From: Singulisphaera sp. GP187
Lineage (GTDB): Bacteria > Planctomycetota > Planctomycetia > Gemmatales > Gemmataceae
Assembly: GCA_945861245.1 (NCBI GenBank)
Contig: CAMAUE010000004.1
Coordinates: 20,294 to 84,293, forward strand
DNA: 64,000 bases
Direction: 5' to 3'
The position numbers were made by a program, and so were the translations under genes. The notes under the pieces are model-generated. The model was not told the DNA's origin. It did not search any database and saw only the letters and a program-made list of their open reading frames with translations. Positions 9,755 to 17,826 of this stretch are shown in pieces (the first letter of the stretch is position 1; each line of letters starts with the position of its first letter).

Positions 9755-10879
9755 ATGACCCGGACGATTGCAGGCGTTATTCTGTTCACTGTCGCGCAAC
9801 TGGCTATCTTGCCGGGGTGTAGGCATTTTCCGCATTCGCAGCAACCCGCCAGCAATCCGAAGAAGATTTACGATGCCGCCAGCGAAATCCAAGGCCCAGC
9901 AGAGCGCATGCCACGGGCGAAAGCCCTAGAGATCACGCCGCCCAGCATCAGCTCCGATAACTCACGTGAGATCAAGATCGAAACCAAACTGCCGCTCGGC
10001 CCGCGGTTGCCAGACTCCGTGATCGGTAGGCCGACGGCCCTGTTCAAGCTGGAGAACAAGGGCAAGCCCGATGAACCAGCGAAACCGGTGATCATCGGCG
10101 CTACGGCTCTCACTTCTATCGAACACGAACCACCCGTAAAGCAGGCCAGCGAACCGCAATCACCTATCATGCCCGTGCAGGCGACCGATGGCAAGCGCGA
10201 TCACGTTGCCCTGCTGCGCGCACTCGAATTGATGATCACCGATCGGCCTCGCGAAGCCATTAAGTACCTGCAGATCTACGACAAGGACACCCAGGAGATT
10301 TTCTTGCGATTGCTGCCGCCGTTGACGTTATTCGTCAAGAAATCGCTCGACGAAATGTCGCCGCAGGAAATCGCCATCATCGATCAGCAATTGCAAGGTT
10401 TCTTGCAAAAGATCAGGCCGCGCAGTGAGCTGCAAATAGCGCGGATGTGCTATTGCAAGCGCATCCGCGCGTTCGGTGCATACGATGCATTGCCGAATAA
10501 TCATACGTTCCTCACGGGCGTGGAAAATCGTCCGGGGGAGCTGGTGCAGCTTTACGTCGAGTTGAAGAACTTCGTCAGCGAACCGACGAAGGACGACGAC
10601 TATGTGACGAAGCTTTCCTGCACCATCGAGCTGCACGACAACAACAACCGCAAAGTCTGGTCGCACAGCTTTGATCGCCAGGAAACGACCCATCGTCGAG
10701 CGACTCGGCTCACTGATTTTTACAGCAATTACAGTTTCTACGTACCGAATCTTCCGGCGGGCACTTATCAACTGACGGTGCAGATTGTGGACGAGACGTT
10801 GCCGGAGTTTCGTCGCATCGCACGTCGATCGCTCGATTTCCGCGCATCGCCGATTGCCGGGCAACCGGGCCTGCGGTAG
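9755..10879 (+). CDS. lipoprotein of unknown function
   Basis: 374 residues from the ATG at 9755 (GAGGA five bases upstream). The N-terminus MTRTIAGVILFTVAQLAILPGC is a lipoprotein signal ending in LPGC. After a low-complexity Pro/Lys linker to about residue 150, a helical region (about 150-230) and a beta-rich C-terminal domain (about 240-350) follow; the latter, with PAGTYQLTVQIVDET, resembles an Ig-like fold. I recognise no named family. A start at 9653 would place the signal internally and is rejected. Confidence 0.75.
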   Translation: MTRTIAGVILFTVAQLAILPGCRHFPHSQQPASNPKKIYDAASEIQGPAERMPRAKALEITPPSISSDNSREIKIETKLPLGPRLPDSVIGRPTALFKLENKGKPDEPAKPVIIGATALTSIEHEPPVKQASEPQSPIMPVQATDGKRDHVALLRALELMITDRPREAIKYLQIYDKDTQEIFLRLLPPLTLFVKKSLDEMSPQEIAIIDQQLQGFLQKIRPRSELQIARMCYCKRIRAFGAYDALPNNHTFLTGVENRPGELVQLYVELKNFVSEPTKDDDYVTKLSCTIELHDNNNRKVWSHSFDRQETTHRRATRLTDFYSNYSFYVPNLPAGTYQLTVQIVDETLPEFRRIARRSLDFRASPIAGQPGLR

Positions 10880-10926
10880 TCATCCGACATTTCGCATGTC
10901 ATTCGTAGCGACCGTTCGGCTCTCGT

Positions 10927-10994
10927 AAGCCCAGAGGTGAGGTACTCCGAACCTCTGGGATCCCAACGGTTCGGGGTACTTCACCCTTGGGCTT
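10927..10994. repeat. palindromic element, GGTGAGGTACTCCGAACC family
   Basis: AAGCCCAGAGGTGAGGTACT pairs with the strand ending AGTACTTCACCCTTGGGCTT at 10994. Copies at 16817, 19543 (outer arms), 42515 and 59108. Confidence 0.8.
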
Positions 10995-11096
10995 TCATTT
11001 TCATTTCCAAAACCTTGTAGGCGAGCCTCGATCTGGTTTACAATTACATTGGGGCTGATCCGCTCGCCTGGAGAACCGATTGGGGGGACCAATGTC

Positions 11097-11993
11097 ATGA
11101 AGGAAGCAGCCACACTCGTCGAATACGGCGTGGAAATTGACGCACGGACGATGATTGAGCCGCCGGACCCGACGAAATTGGAGTTGGAACCGGGCCATCC
11201 GGGCGAGCTTGACGTCGCGTATGTTCAGCGGCGCAAGGCGTTGTTCGAGCAATGTCGGCAGCAGCGGTTGGCCGGGCATGAACCGCCGTTGCTCGCCTAC
11301 AACGCCGAGGAGACGCGCATCTGGCAGGATGTTAGCAGCAAGCTCCATGCGCTGCACGATCTGCATGCCTGCGCGATCTATCTGCAGGGCAAGGGGGCAC
11401 TCGGCATCAGCGAGAACGAGATTCCGCAATTGCAAACGATCAGCAGACAACTCAAAACCGCCAACAACATGCACCTGGTTCCCGCCGAAGGGCCGATCGC
11501 GTATCGCACTTTTTACTCGTACATTGCCAAGCGAGGCTTCCCGGTAACGCAGTTCATTCGGCACGGTTCGCACCCTGAGTTCACGCCGGAACCGGACATG
11601 ATCCACGATTGTCTCGGCCACGTGCCGGCGCTCATGAATCCGGACTACGCGGAGGTGCTGACATTGATCGCCCGCGCGGCCAATGCCACGCCCGACCCTC
11701 GCCAGGTGCTGGCGCTGAAGCGGTTCAGTTGGTTCAGCATCGAGTTCGGCCTGATCGAAGAAGCGGATAGCGTCAAGGTTTTCGGGGCCGGTATTCTCTC
11801 GTCCACGGGCGAGATTCCCTTCGCACTCTATTCGAGCAAAGTTATCCGCAGGCCGTTCGTGACCGATGAAGTGATCGCGACCGACTACGACCCCTCGCGC
11901 ATGCAAGACCACCTGTTCGTGATCCCGTCGCTGCCATTTTTACGTAGCGAGATCGAGAGCCTGGTGCGGCGATTTGGGATAAGTATGGTATAA
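11097..11993 (+). CDS. phhA: phenylalanine 4-hydroxylase
   Basis: 298 residues, the length of bacterial single-domain aromatic amino acid hydroxylases. It converts phenylalanine to tyrosine with a pterin cofactor and O2. The iron ligands of the family are present: H170 and H175 in MIHDCLGHVPALMN and E216 in WFSIEFGLI; KVFGAGILSS is also typical. The start chosen is the ATG at 11097 (GGGGGA upstream); an in-frame start at 11049 would add 16 residues. It lies 0.8 kb before 4-hydroxyphenylpyruvate dioxygenase, which suggests a Phe/Tyr breakdown route. The transaminase linking them and the later homogentisate steps are not in the window. Confidence 0.93.
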   Translation: MKEAATLVEYGVEIDARTMIEPPDPTKLELEPGHPGELDVAYVQRRKALFEQCRQQRLAGHEPPLLAYNAEETRIWQDVSSKLHALHDLHACAIYLQGKGALGISENEIPQLQTISRQLKTANNMHLVPAEGPIAYRTFYSYIAKRGFPVTQFIRHGSHPEFTPEPDMIHDCLGHVPALMNPDYAEVLTLIARAANATPDPRQVLALKRFSWFSIEFGLIEEADSVKVFGAGILSSTGEIPFALYSSKVIRRPFVTDEVIATDYDPSRMQDHLFVIPSLPFLRSEIESLVRRFGISMV

Positions 11994-12014
11994 TCCGATC
12001 AAAGGAGAAATCAT

Positions 12015-12197
12015 ATGGCGATGATGTATAGCGCCGTAGTCCAGCAGCACGGCGAATGGTGGATTGGCTGGATTGAGGAAGTTCCTGGCGTCAACTCTCA
12101 GGGGCATACTCGTGACGAGTTGCTCGAAAATCTGCGCGATGCCCTGGAGGAAGCGCTGGAAATGAATCGCGACACCTTCGGGTATGTCATGATATAA
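12015..12197 (+). CDS. HicB-like small protein, no HicA beside it
   Basis: 60 residues with the HicB partial RNase H-like fold signature: YSAVVQQHGEWWIGWIEEVPGVNSQG, then T-x-D-E-L-L-E-N-L-R-D-A-L-E-E-A. HicB proteins are antitoxins of HicA mRNA interferases, but no HicA (a double-stranded-RNA-binding toxin with a key His) is encoded on either side and the C-terminal DNA-binding part of full HicB is absent. Solitary short HicB-like proteins are common and may not be antitoxins. AAAGGAG lies seven bases upstream, and a TATAAT hexamer about 20 bases upstream suggests its own promoter. Confidence 0.75.
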   Translation: MAMMYSAVVQQHGEWWIGWIEEVPGVNSQGHTRDELLENLRDALEEALEMNRDTFGYVMI

Positions 12198-12232
12198 TAT
12201 CTATCGTCACGCAATCGGTGGAGTACGCATCC

Positions 12233-12460
12233 ATGCAAATGATAAAAATCCAAATCCCGGACAAGCAAGAAAGCGCGAAGGCACTCATGAAGATGAGCGG
12301 TCGCGGACGAATTCTGTGTTTCGCGGACGAAGTCTATATCGTTCCCGAACCAGCATTGGCACTCTTGAATGATATGGGCATCACCTACCTGGAACTCGGT
12401 CGCGGAGGTCTCGGTTATGCAGAGAAGGCGTTACGAGATGCTACTGCCGCTAAAGTATAA
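12233..12460 (+). CDS. small protein of unknown function, first of an overlapping pair
   Basis: 75 residues from the ATG at 12233 (GGTGGAG upstream; a GTG at 12218 is possible). The sequence is a compact alpha/beta mix with no cysteine pairs or membrane segment: IKIQIPDKQESAKALMKM, then ILCFADEVYIVPEPALALL. Its 3' end overlaps the next gene by 44 bases in another frame, which points to translational coupling. A TATAAT sits some 40 bases upstream, just before the end of the HicB-like gene. I do not recognise the family; a toxin-antitoxin-like role is only a guess from size and overlap. Confidence 0.6.
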   Translation: MQMIKIQIPDKQESAKALMKMSGRGRILCFADEVYIVPEPALALLNDMGITYLELGRGGLGYAEKALRDATAAKV

Positions 12461-12731
12461 CGACGGTCGCTTCATCGAAGACGAAAAGTTCCATCAAACG
12501 CGCGAAGAACTGATCGAACGGTTCGATGCCGTTTCGATTGCCTCGGGTGCCGTTCATGGAATTTGGATCCACGATGGAACGCGATATGAGGACGAAACGC
12601 GTCGGATCGTGGTTGATGTTGAGGACACGCCCGAAAATCGTGAGTTCTTTCTGATTTTCAAATCGTCGTTGTGTGAACGATTTGACCAAATCGAAATCTA
12701 CGTCGCATCATTTCCGCTGGACATTCTGTAA
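12417..12731 (+). CDS. small protein of unknown function, second of an overlapping pair
   Basis: 104 residues from the ATG at 12417, which has GGAGGT eight bases upstream, inside the end of the previous gene; an internal ATG at 12438 gives MLLPLKYNDGR and is the other candidate. The protein is acidic (EDEKFHQTREELIERFDAVS, then DETRRIVVDVEDTPENREFF) with a C-terminal beta-strand-rich end. It has no catalytic motif that I know. The strong ribosome site and coding-like composition argue it is real. Confidence 0.65.
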   Translation: MQRRRYEMLLPLKYNDGRFIEDEKFHQTREELIERFDAVSIASGAVHGIWIHDGTRYEDETRRIVVDVEDTPENREFFLIFKSSLCERFDQIEIYVASFPLDIL

Positions 12732-12777
12732 TCCCCAAGAATCGCTCCGCTCATCTTGGGGCTTGAGATGATACAAC

Positions 12778-13887
12778 ATGACCACCAAAGACACCCTCCC
12801 GCTTCGCCGAATCGACCACGTTCGCCTCTTCGTGGGTAACGCTCGGCAGTCGGCGTATTTCTATCGCAACGCCTTCGGGTTCGACGTCGTCGCCTATGCC
12901 GGCCTGGAGACGCGGCAGAAGCACGAATCGGGCTACGTCCTTCGCCAGGGGCATATCACCTTCGTACTCGTCTCCGCACTTTCCTGGCGGCATCCCGATT
13001 CGCAACGCCTCATCCAGCACGGCGACGGCGTGCAAGACATCGCGCTCGATGTCGAAGATGTCGCCTACTCCTTCAACGAAGCCGTTCGTCGTGGCGCCGA
13101 GGCCGTCTCGCCGCCGCAGGCGCTCGAAGACGAGTTCGGCGTCTACGAGTACGCCACCATCCGCACCTATGGCGATACGACGCACACCTTCGTCAATCGC
13201 GATCGCTACAAGGGCGTCTTCTCGCCGGGCTTCAAACCGATCGACCCGGAACGCTATCAGTCATCCACTTTTCATCCAGTCGGCTTGAAGGCGATCGATC
13301 ATATCGTCGGCAATGTCGAAGAAGGCAAGATGAACGACTGGGTCAAGTTCTACCAGGACGTGCTCGGCTTCCATCAGCTTGTTCATTTCGATGACAAGGA
13401 CATCGCCACCGAATACTCCGCTCTGATGTCGAAGGTCGTCGAGAACGGCACGGGGCGCATCAAGTTCCCGATCAACGAACCCGCGAAGGCCAAACGCCGA
13501 TCGCAGATTGACGAGTTTCTCCAGTTCTACGGCGGCCCGGGCGTGCAACATATCGCGATGGCGACCGACAACATCATCGACACCGTTGTCGCCATGCGAA
13601 AGAACGACGTATCGTTTCTGCGTGTTCCAAAGAGCTATTATGACATGCTGCCATCGCGGGTCGGAGCGATCAAGGAGGATATGAACACGCTGGCGGAACT
13701 CGGCATCCTGGTGGACCGCGATGACGAAGGGTACATGCTGCAAATCTTCACGAAGCCCGTCGCCGATCGCCCGACCCTGTTCTTCGAGGTGATCCAACGC
13801 CGTGGTGCGCGAAGCTTCGGTAAAGGAAACTTCAAGGCGCTCTTCGAGGCCATCGAACGCGAGCAAGAAGCACGCGGCACACTGTAG
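12778..13887 (+). CDS. hppD: 4-hydroxyphenylpyruvate dioxygenase
   Basis: 369 residues in two VOC (glyoxalase-like) halves. The Fe(II) ligands are seen at H175 (KAIDHIVGNV), H258 (GVQHIAMATDN) and E337 (FFEVIQRRGARSFGKGNF), the last with the typical C-terminal helix region. It converts 4-hydroxyphenylpyruvate to homogentisate in tyrosine breakdown. With phenylalanine hydroxylase upstream on the same strand it forms most of a Phe-to-homogentisate path, although three tiny genes separate them. Homogentisate could alternatively feed pigment or quinone synthesis. Confidence 0.96.
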   Translation: MTTKDTLPLRRIDHVRLFVGNARQSAYFYRNAFGFDVVAYAGLETRQKHESGYVLRQGHITFVLVSALSWRHPDSQRLIQHGDGVQDIALDVEDVAYSFNEAVRRGAEAVSPPQALEDEFGVYEYATIRTYGDTTHTFVNRDRYKGVFSPGFKPIDPERYQSSTFHPVGLKAIDHIVGNVEEGKMNDWVKFYQDVLGFHQLVHFDDKDIATEYSALMSKVVENGTGRIKFPINEPAKAKRRSQIDEFLQFYGGPGVQHIAMATDNIIDTVVAMRKNDVSFLRVPKSYYDMLPSRVGAIKEDMNTLAELGILVDRDDEGYMLQIFTKPVADRPTLFFEVIQRRGARSFGKGNFKALFEAIEREQEARGTL

Positions 13888-13971
13888 GCTATTTGCTGGA
13901 CCTCATAAACTAACGGCAGTCGTTGCTTCCGAATCCCTTATTCCTAAATTTTTGTGAAAGGTTAGTGAATC

Positions 13972-14550
13972 GTGCAAAATAAACTGATGTTCGCCCTCGC
14001 GCTTACCCTCGGTATCCCGGTCATGACGCAAGCACAAACCGCAAAATCGACCGAAAAGCCTAACGTTTACCAGTTCAAGGTCAGCAACATCGACGGGAAG
14101 ACACTGGACCTTGCCAAGTACAAGGGCAAGGTTCTGTTGCTCGTCAATGTCGCCAGCGAGTGCGGTTACACAGGGCAGTATCGGCCGCTACAGGACTTGT
14201 ACAAGAAACATGGCAAAGACGGGCTGGCAATTCTTGCGTTTCCGTGCAACGATTTCGGCGCTCAAGAACCCGCCAACGAGGCCGCCATCAAGAAATTCGC
14301 CCAGAAACAATATGGCGTTGAGTTCGACTTATTCGCCAAGGTGAAGATCGACGGCAAGAACGCAGCTCCGCTGTTTCAGTTCTTGACGTCGAAGGAGACC
14401 AACCCGAAACACGCCGGTCCGATCCGCTGGAATTTCGAGAAGTTCCTGATCGGCCGCAACGGTGAAATTCTCGCCCGTTTCGCCGCCGACGTGGAACCGG
14501 ACAGTGCTGATTTTCAGGACGCCATCCGCAAGGCGCTTGAGGCGAAGTGA
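13972..14550 (+). CDS. secreted glutathione peroxidase-like thiol peroxidase
   Basis: 192 residues starting at a GTG with AAAGGTTAG upstream. A signal peptide (about residues 1-21, ending TQA) makes it periplasmic. The Cys-type GPx catalytic set is present: C64 in NVASECGYT, Q98 in NDFGAQEP, W153 and N154 in RWNFEKFLI. C92 in FPCNDF is where thioredoxin-dependent members have their conserved second Cys motif. It reduces peroxides with a thiol donor that cannot be identified here. Confidence 0.93.
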   Translation: MQNKLMFALALTLGIPVMTQAQTAKSTEKPNVYQFKVSNIDGKTLDLAKYKGKVLLLVNVASECGYTGQYRPLQDLYKKHGKDGLAILAFPCNDFGAQEPANEAAIKKFAQKQYGVEFDLFAKVKIDGKNAAPLFQFLTSKETNPKHAGPIRWNFEKFLIGRNGEILARFAADVEPDSADFQDAIRKALEAK

Positions 14551-14572
14551 ACAGGCGTGTTGCGTGACTAGT

Positions 14573-14604
14573 CATATAGCCCGCCATTAACGGCGGGCTA
14601 TATG
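14573..14604. terminator. 13-bp stem-loop after the peroxidase gene
   Basis: CATATAGCCCGCC and GGCGGGCTATATG form a perfect hairpin with a five-base loop 23 bases after the stop codon. It is followed by A, not T, so it is not a classical intrinsic terminator; it may protect the 3' end. Confidence 0.55.
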
Positions 14605-14716
14605 CAAAAAAGAAAAACGAAGCCTCAAGCGGAAAACGCAGATATTTCCATCTCCTGGCATTTTGCGAGCTACACTTGCGGTAGAGAATAATCCACATGC
14701 GCCTGCAAGGTGGACC

Positions 14717-15094
14717 ATGAAGATTCAACCACGCTCGCCTGGGACGACGCTTTTCCGCTTCACACTCGTTGCGATTCTCGCGATCGTCGTCCTCATCGGT
14801 ACTACGCTCGTCATCGCCAGTCTCGTCGCCTGGATGCACGACGCTCGATGGGATGGGCCTGGTTACCTCTCGATCGGCTTGGTGTGTGGGTTGATCGTTT
14901 GGCTTTTCGTCGCCGTCTTCCATCTTCGCCAGGAAACGCAATCGGTGGTTTTTTCGCAACGTGAACAGTTTGTCATCAAAGCCAAGACCGCGCTCGTAGA
15001 AATGGGCTACGCCTTGACCGGGCAACAAATGAATACCTTCTCATTCCGGCCGCGCTTTCATTCGTACCTCTTTGGGGCGGTATCACGCTGGTGA
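14717..15094 (+). CDS. membrane protein, 5' part of an apparently frameshifted gene
   Basis: 125 residues from the ATG at 14717 (AAGGTGG upstream). Two hydrophobic segments (about residues 14-38 and 52-70) are followed by a cytoplasmic part that stops abruptly after HSYLFGAV at TGA 15092-15094. A -1 shift near 15085 lets the reading continue as ..FGAV-ITLVIDQQEATITG.. into the next frame, giving one protein of about 262 residues. That continuity makes a single-base loss (or sequencing error) more likely than two separate genes. No function recognised. Confidence 0.65.
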   Translation: MKIQPRSPGTTLFRFTLVAILAIVVLIGTTLVIASLVAWMHDARWDGPGYLSIGLVCGLIVWLFVAVFHLRQETQSVVFSQREQFVIKAKTALVEMGYALTGQQMNTFSFRPRFHSYLFGAVSRW

Positions 15095-15504
15095 TCGACC
15101 AGCAGGAAGCGACTATCACGGGGCTGAAGGTGTCGCTCGAAATTTTCCGCCGCTGTTTCCGCCTGATGAATCACGTGCATCGCGTGCAGCAGTACTTGAA
15201 GGAACATCGAAAAATCACCAACAACCTGGTCAAGCGAGCCGAATTGCAGCTGAGACTCAAACCCGAGCAATTTGACGCCGTGCGGAGGAATGTTATTGAC
15301 GTTCTCGCGAACGACGGCGACGTTGTCTGCGAGCTTAGAATCCTCGTACAGAGCGAACAGGGAATCCGTGAGGAGACGCTCGAATTCCAAATCCGCAAAT
15401 GGCTCGAGGAGCAACGCATCGAATGCGACATCCACAAGGACCACGTCCAGTTCGTCGAAACCGCCCATCACGAAGTCGAGGACGACTCCGCCGTTGCGGT
15501 GTAG
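15091..15504 (+). CDS. 3' part of the frameshifted membrane-protein gene (or a coupled second gene)
   Basis: 137 residues. If translated separately it would start at GTG 15091, overlapping the previous stop as GTGA. The reading opens mid-domain (beta strand ITLVIDQQEATITG) and continues with a helical region RRCFRLMNHVHRVQQYL, then VRRNVIDVLANDGDVVCELRILV. Composition matches the upstream fragment. I favour one original gene of about 790 bases. The 142-base gap after it carries a palindrome (15519-15582). Confidence 0.6.
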   Translation: MIDQQEATITGLKVSLEIFRRCFRLMNHVHRVQQYLKEHRKITNNLVKRAELQLRLKPEQFDAVRRNVIDVLANDGDVVCELRILVQSEQGIREETLEFQIRKWLEEQRIECDIHKDHVQFVETAHHEVEDDSAVAV

Positions 15505-15518
15505 TGAATTCCAGAGAT

Positions 15519-15582
15519 GATCCGAGCCTGAGCGCCAGCGAAGGGCGCCGCTTGGCCCTTCGCTGGCGCTCAGGCTCGGATC
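15519..15582. repeat. palindromic element, GAGCGCCAGCGAAGGGC family
   Basis: GATCCGAGCCTGAGCGCCAG reads into a near-perfect complement ending at 15582. Longer copies of the same core are at 26426-26536 and 54013-54123. Confidence 0.85.
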
Positions 15583-15646
15583 AGGCAAACTCGACCGCGT
15601 GCAGAATAGCTCGATTTTCTAAGTCGCCAACGACTATAATCGCCTC

Positions 15647-16810
15647 ATGTCGATTCACACCCAACAACGTCCGCCGTGGCTTGAGCCTCGGGCGGCGTAT
15701 ATCCACGTTCCGTTTTGCGCCCATCATTGCGGCTATTGCGATTTCGCCGTCGCGGTTGGCAAAGACGACCGGATGGATGCGTACCTCGATGCCCTCAAGA
15801 GCGAACTCCAATCGCTGGGCACGCCACGCCCCGTGGACACACTGTTCTTCGGCGGCGGGACACCGACCTATCTGCCGATCCGTATTCTCGAACGCTTGTT
15901 GCAATTAGTGCGAACCTGGCTGCCGTTGAACGCCGGCCATGAGTTTGCGGTCGAGGCGAATCCGAGTAGACTGGACCGCGCGAAGGTCCAGCTGCTCGCT
16001 GATTTCGGCGTCAATCGGCTCAGTCTCGGTGCCCAATCGTTCCAACCGGGGCTGTTGCGCATTCTCGAACGCGATCACGCTCCGGACGATGTCGCCCGAG
16101 TCGTGGAGTTTGTGCAGCCGATCATTCCCAACTACTCGATCGACCTGATCTTCGGCGTGCCAACGCAGACGCTCGACCAATGGCAGGACGACATGCGTCA
16201 AGCGATCGCCCTGGCGCCAATGCACTTCGCGACCTACGGCCTGACCTACGAAAAAGGCACGCGGCTCTGGAAGCAACGCGAGAAAGGCGATGTCCGTGCG
16301 CTTGATGAAGAGACCGAATATTACTTCTATACGGCAGCGATGGACACGCTCGCAGCGAATGGGTTCGAGCACTACGAAATCTCGAATTTCGCTCGGTTCG
16401 GTTTCCAATGCCGACATAATCACACCTACTGGGCGAATCATGCTCATTACGGTTTCGGCGTCGGGGCGGCGCGATATGTCGATGGCGTGCGTGAGTTGAA
16501 CACGCGCGATTTTCATGCGTACATCCAACGCTTGCAAGCCGGGGAGTCGCCGACGTTTCAATCCGAACGCCTGGAACCACGCGATCGGGCGTTTGAGACA
16601 ATTGCCGTGCAACTTCGCCGTGCGATCGGCATCGAGCGACAGCAGTATTTCGAGCAGACCGGATTCGCGCTGGATAGTTTGGTCGGCGGCACGATCCACG
16701 ATTTATGCGGTCACAATCTGTTGGCGGATGACGGGCAAAACGTGCACCTGACGCGCTCAGGCAAATGCGTCGCCGATGCAGTGATGGAGCGGTTGCTGCG
16801 CGCGAATTGA
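15647..16810 (+). CDS. hemW: HemW-like radical SAM heme chaperone
   Basis: 387 residues. The radical SAM cluster motif is C24-x3-C28-x2-C31 (CAHHCGYC), with the SAM-binding FFGGGTPTYLP and the HemN/HemW-type C-terminal domain containing YEISNFAR and the QCRHNHTYW motif. HemW-type proteins lack the N-terminal extension needed for coproporphyrinogen oxidation and hand heme to target enzymes. The length and motif spacing fit HemW better than HemN. A TATAAT hexamer ends only seven bases before the ATG and there is no ribosome site, so a leaderless mRNA is plausible. Confidence 0.9.
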   Translation: MSIHTQQRPPWLEPRAAYIHVPFCAHHCGYCDFAVAVGKDDRMDAYLDALKSELQSLGTPRPVDTLFFGGGTPTYLPIRILERLLQLVRTWLPLNAGHEFAVEANPSRLDRAKVQLLADFGVNRLSLGAQSFQPGLLRILERDHAPDDVARVVEFVQPIIPNYSIDLIFGVPTQTLDQWQDDMRQAIALAPMHFATYGLTYEKGTRLWKQREKGDVRALDEETEYYFYTAAMDTLAANGFEHYEISNFARFGFQCRHNHTYWANHAHYGFGVGAARYVDGVRELNTRDFHAYIQRLQAGESPTFQSERLEPRDRAFETIAVQLRRAIGIERQQYFEQTGFALDSLVGGTIHDLCGHNLLADDGQNVHLTRSGKCVADAVMERLLRAN

Positions 16811-16816
16811 GGACAT

Positions 16817-16896
16817 AAGCCCAAGGGTGAGGTACTCCGAACCTCTGGGATCACCCGGCGTATCCCAAGGGTTCGGAGTACCTCACCCTTGAGCTT
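16817..16896. repeat. palindromic element, GGTGAGGTACTCCGAACC family
   Basis: AAGCCCAAGGGTGAGGTACT pairs with the strand ending AGTACCTCACCCTTGAGCTT. It lies between converging hemW and the SUFU gene. The same family is at 10927, 19543, 42515 and 59108. Confidence 0.8.
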
Positions 16897-16906
16897 GCAT
16901 CCATGC

Positions 16907-17572
16907 TCACACGCACAGCGGGCGACGGATGTTCAGCGAGCGCATTGCGTGCATTTTCTTCTCGTGGGTTTTCTGCATCCAATTCGCTTGCTGCTCCGGC
17001 GATTCGGGCAGTGCGGACAACTCGTCGTCGTACATCTCCTCGCCGAAGGGCGGCCAAAACCGCTGCTCGAATTCGTGCGGGCTGTGATTCGCGAGGAATT
17101 CGTCCTCCTGCGGCGCGAGAAAAAACGCCTGGAAGACGCGAGCGCCGGCTTCGTCGCCTTCGACTTTATCAAATTGCGAATCGAGCTTGAGCGTGCGCGT
17201 CACGAACAGTGCCGTGCGATTGTGCCGACGTGCGAAGGCGGGACTCATGCCGGCGAAGCCGATCGCGAAACGGGAATCGAGCAGAACATTGTGTTGCAGA
17301 ATCGTGAACAACGCATGCACAAAAATCCGCTGAACTTCGGCATCGGCCAGGTCCACGCAGAGGATGATTTCGCCGATCACGTCGCTGTCATGACGCGCCA
17401 ACAAATCCGCAAGCCCGAGTGACGCATAGACCCGAAAGCCAGGCAGGCCCCAGTCGTACGTCGCAACCTTCAACGCATAATTGTCCGTCGAGTGGAAGGT
17501 CTGTACGTCGAATGGCTTCTGAAAAAAGCGTTGGAAATGGTTCTGAAAGGTCGGCGTCCAATAAGCAGACAT
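16907..17572 (-). CDS. suppressor-of-fused (SUFU) domain protein
   Basis: 221 residues from the ATG at 17572 (GGGAGAA eight bases upstream). The pattern YASLGLADLL, EIILCVDLA and the later FLAPQEDEFL resembles bacterial SUFU-domain proteins, which in bacteria are mostly immunity or structural proteins of unknown role. There is no signal peptide. The recognition is by texture rather than by a catalytic motif, so it is a moderate call. No toxin gene is adjacent. Confidence 0.65.
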   Translation of the reverse strand: MSAYWTPTFQNHFQRFFQKPFDVQTFHSTDNYALKVATYDWGLPGFRVYASLGLADLLARHDSDVIGEIILCVDLADAEVQRIFVHALFTILQHNVLLDSRFAIGFAGMSPAFARRHNRTALFVTRTLKLDSQFDKVEGDEAGARVFQAFFLAPQEDEFLANHSPHEFEQRFWPPFGEEMYDDELSALPESPEQQANWMQKTHEKKMHAMRSLNIRRPLCV

Positions 17573-17601
17573 CGTTGGATTCTCCCGGCGTTCGATCCTA
17601 T

Positions 17602-17794
17602 CGTGGACATCACGCTCCCAGGGCGTGATGTCCACGGCAAACGCGGACTTTTGTCGGTCGCGTCATGGGTGACGCCACCGACAAAAATACAAGCCGGAAG
17701 CGTAAGCGACGGATTTCTCCAGTCCGTCGCTTACGCTTCCGGCTCGTAAAGCGACTTTTGTCGGCGGCGTCAATACTGATGCTACCGACAAGAG
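17602..17794. repeat. cluster of four different palindromic elements
   Basis: In order: CGTGGACATCACGC hairpin (17602-17636); CTTTTGTCGGT/ACCGACAAAAA hairpin (17648-17688); AGCCGGAAGCGTAAGCGACG palindrome (17692-17745), a family with copies at 43386, 46586 and 59035; and CTTTTGTCGG/CCGACAAGAG hairpin (17755-17794), related to the second. They fill the gap between two minus-strand genes. Confidence 0.8.
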
Positions 17795-17826
17795 CACATT
17801 TCGGAAGGGGAACGGACGATTATTCG

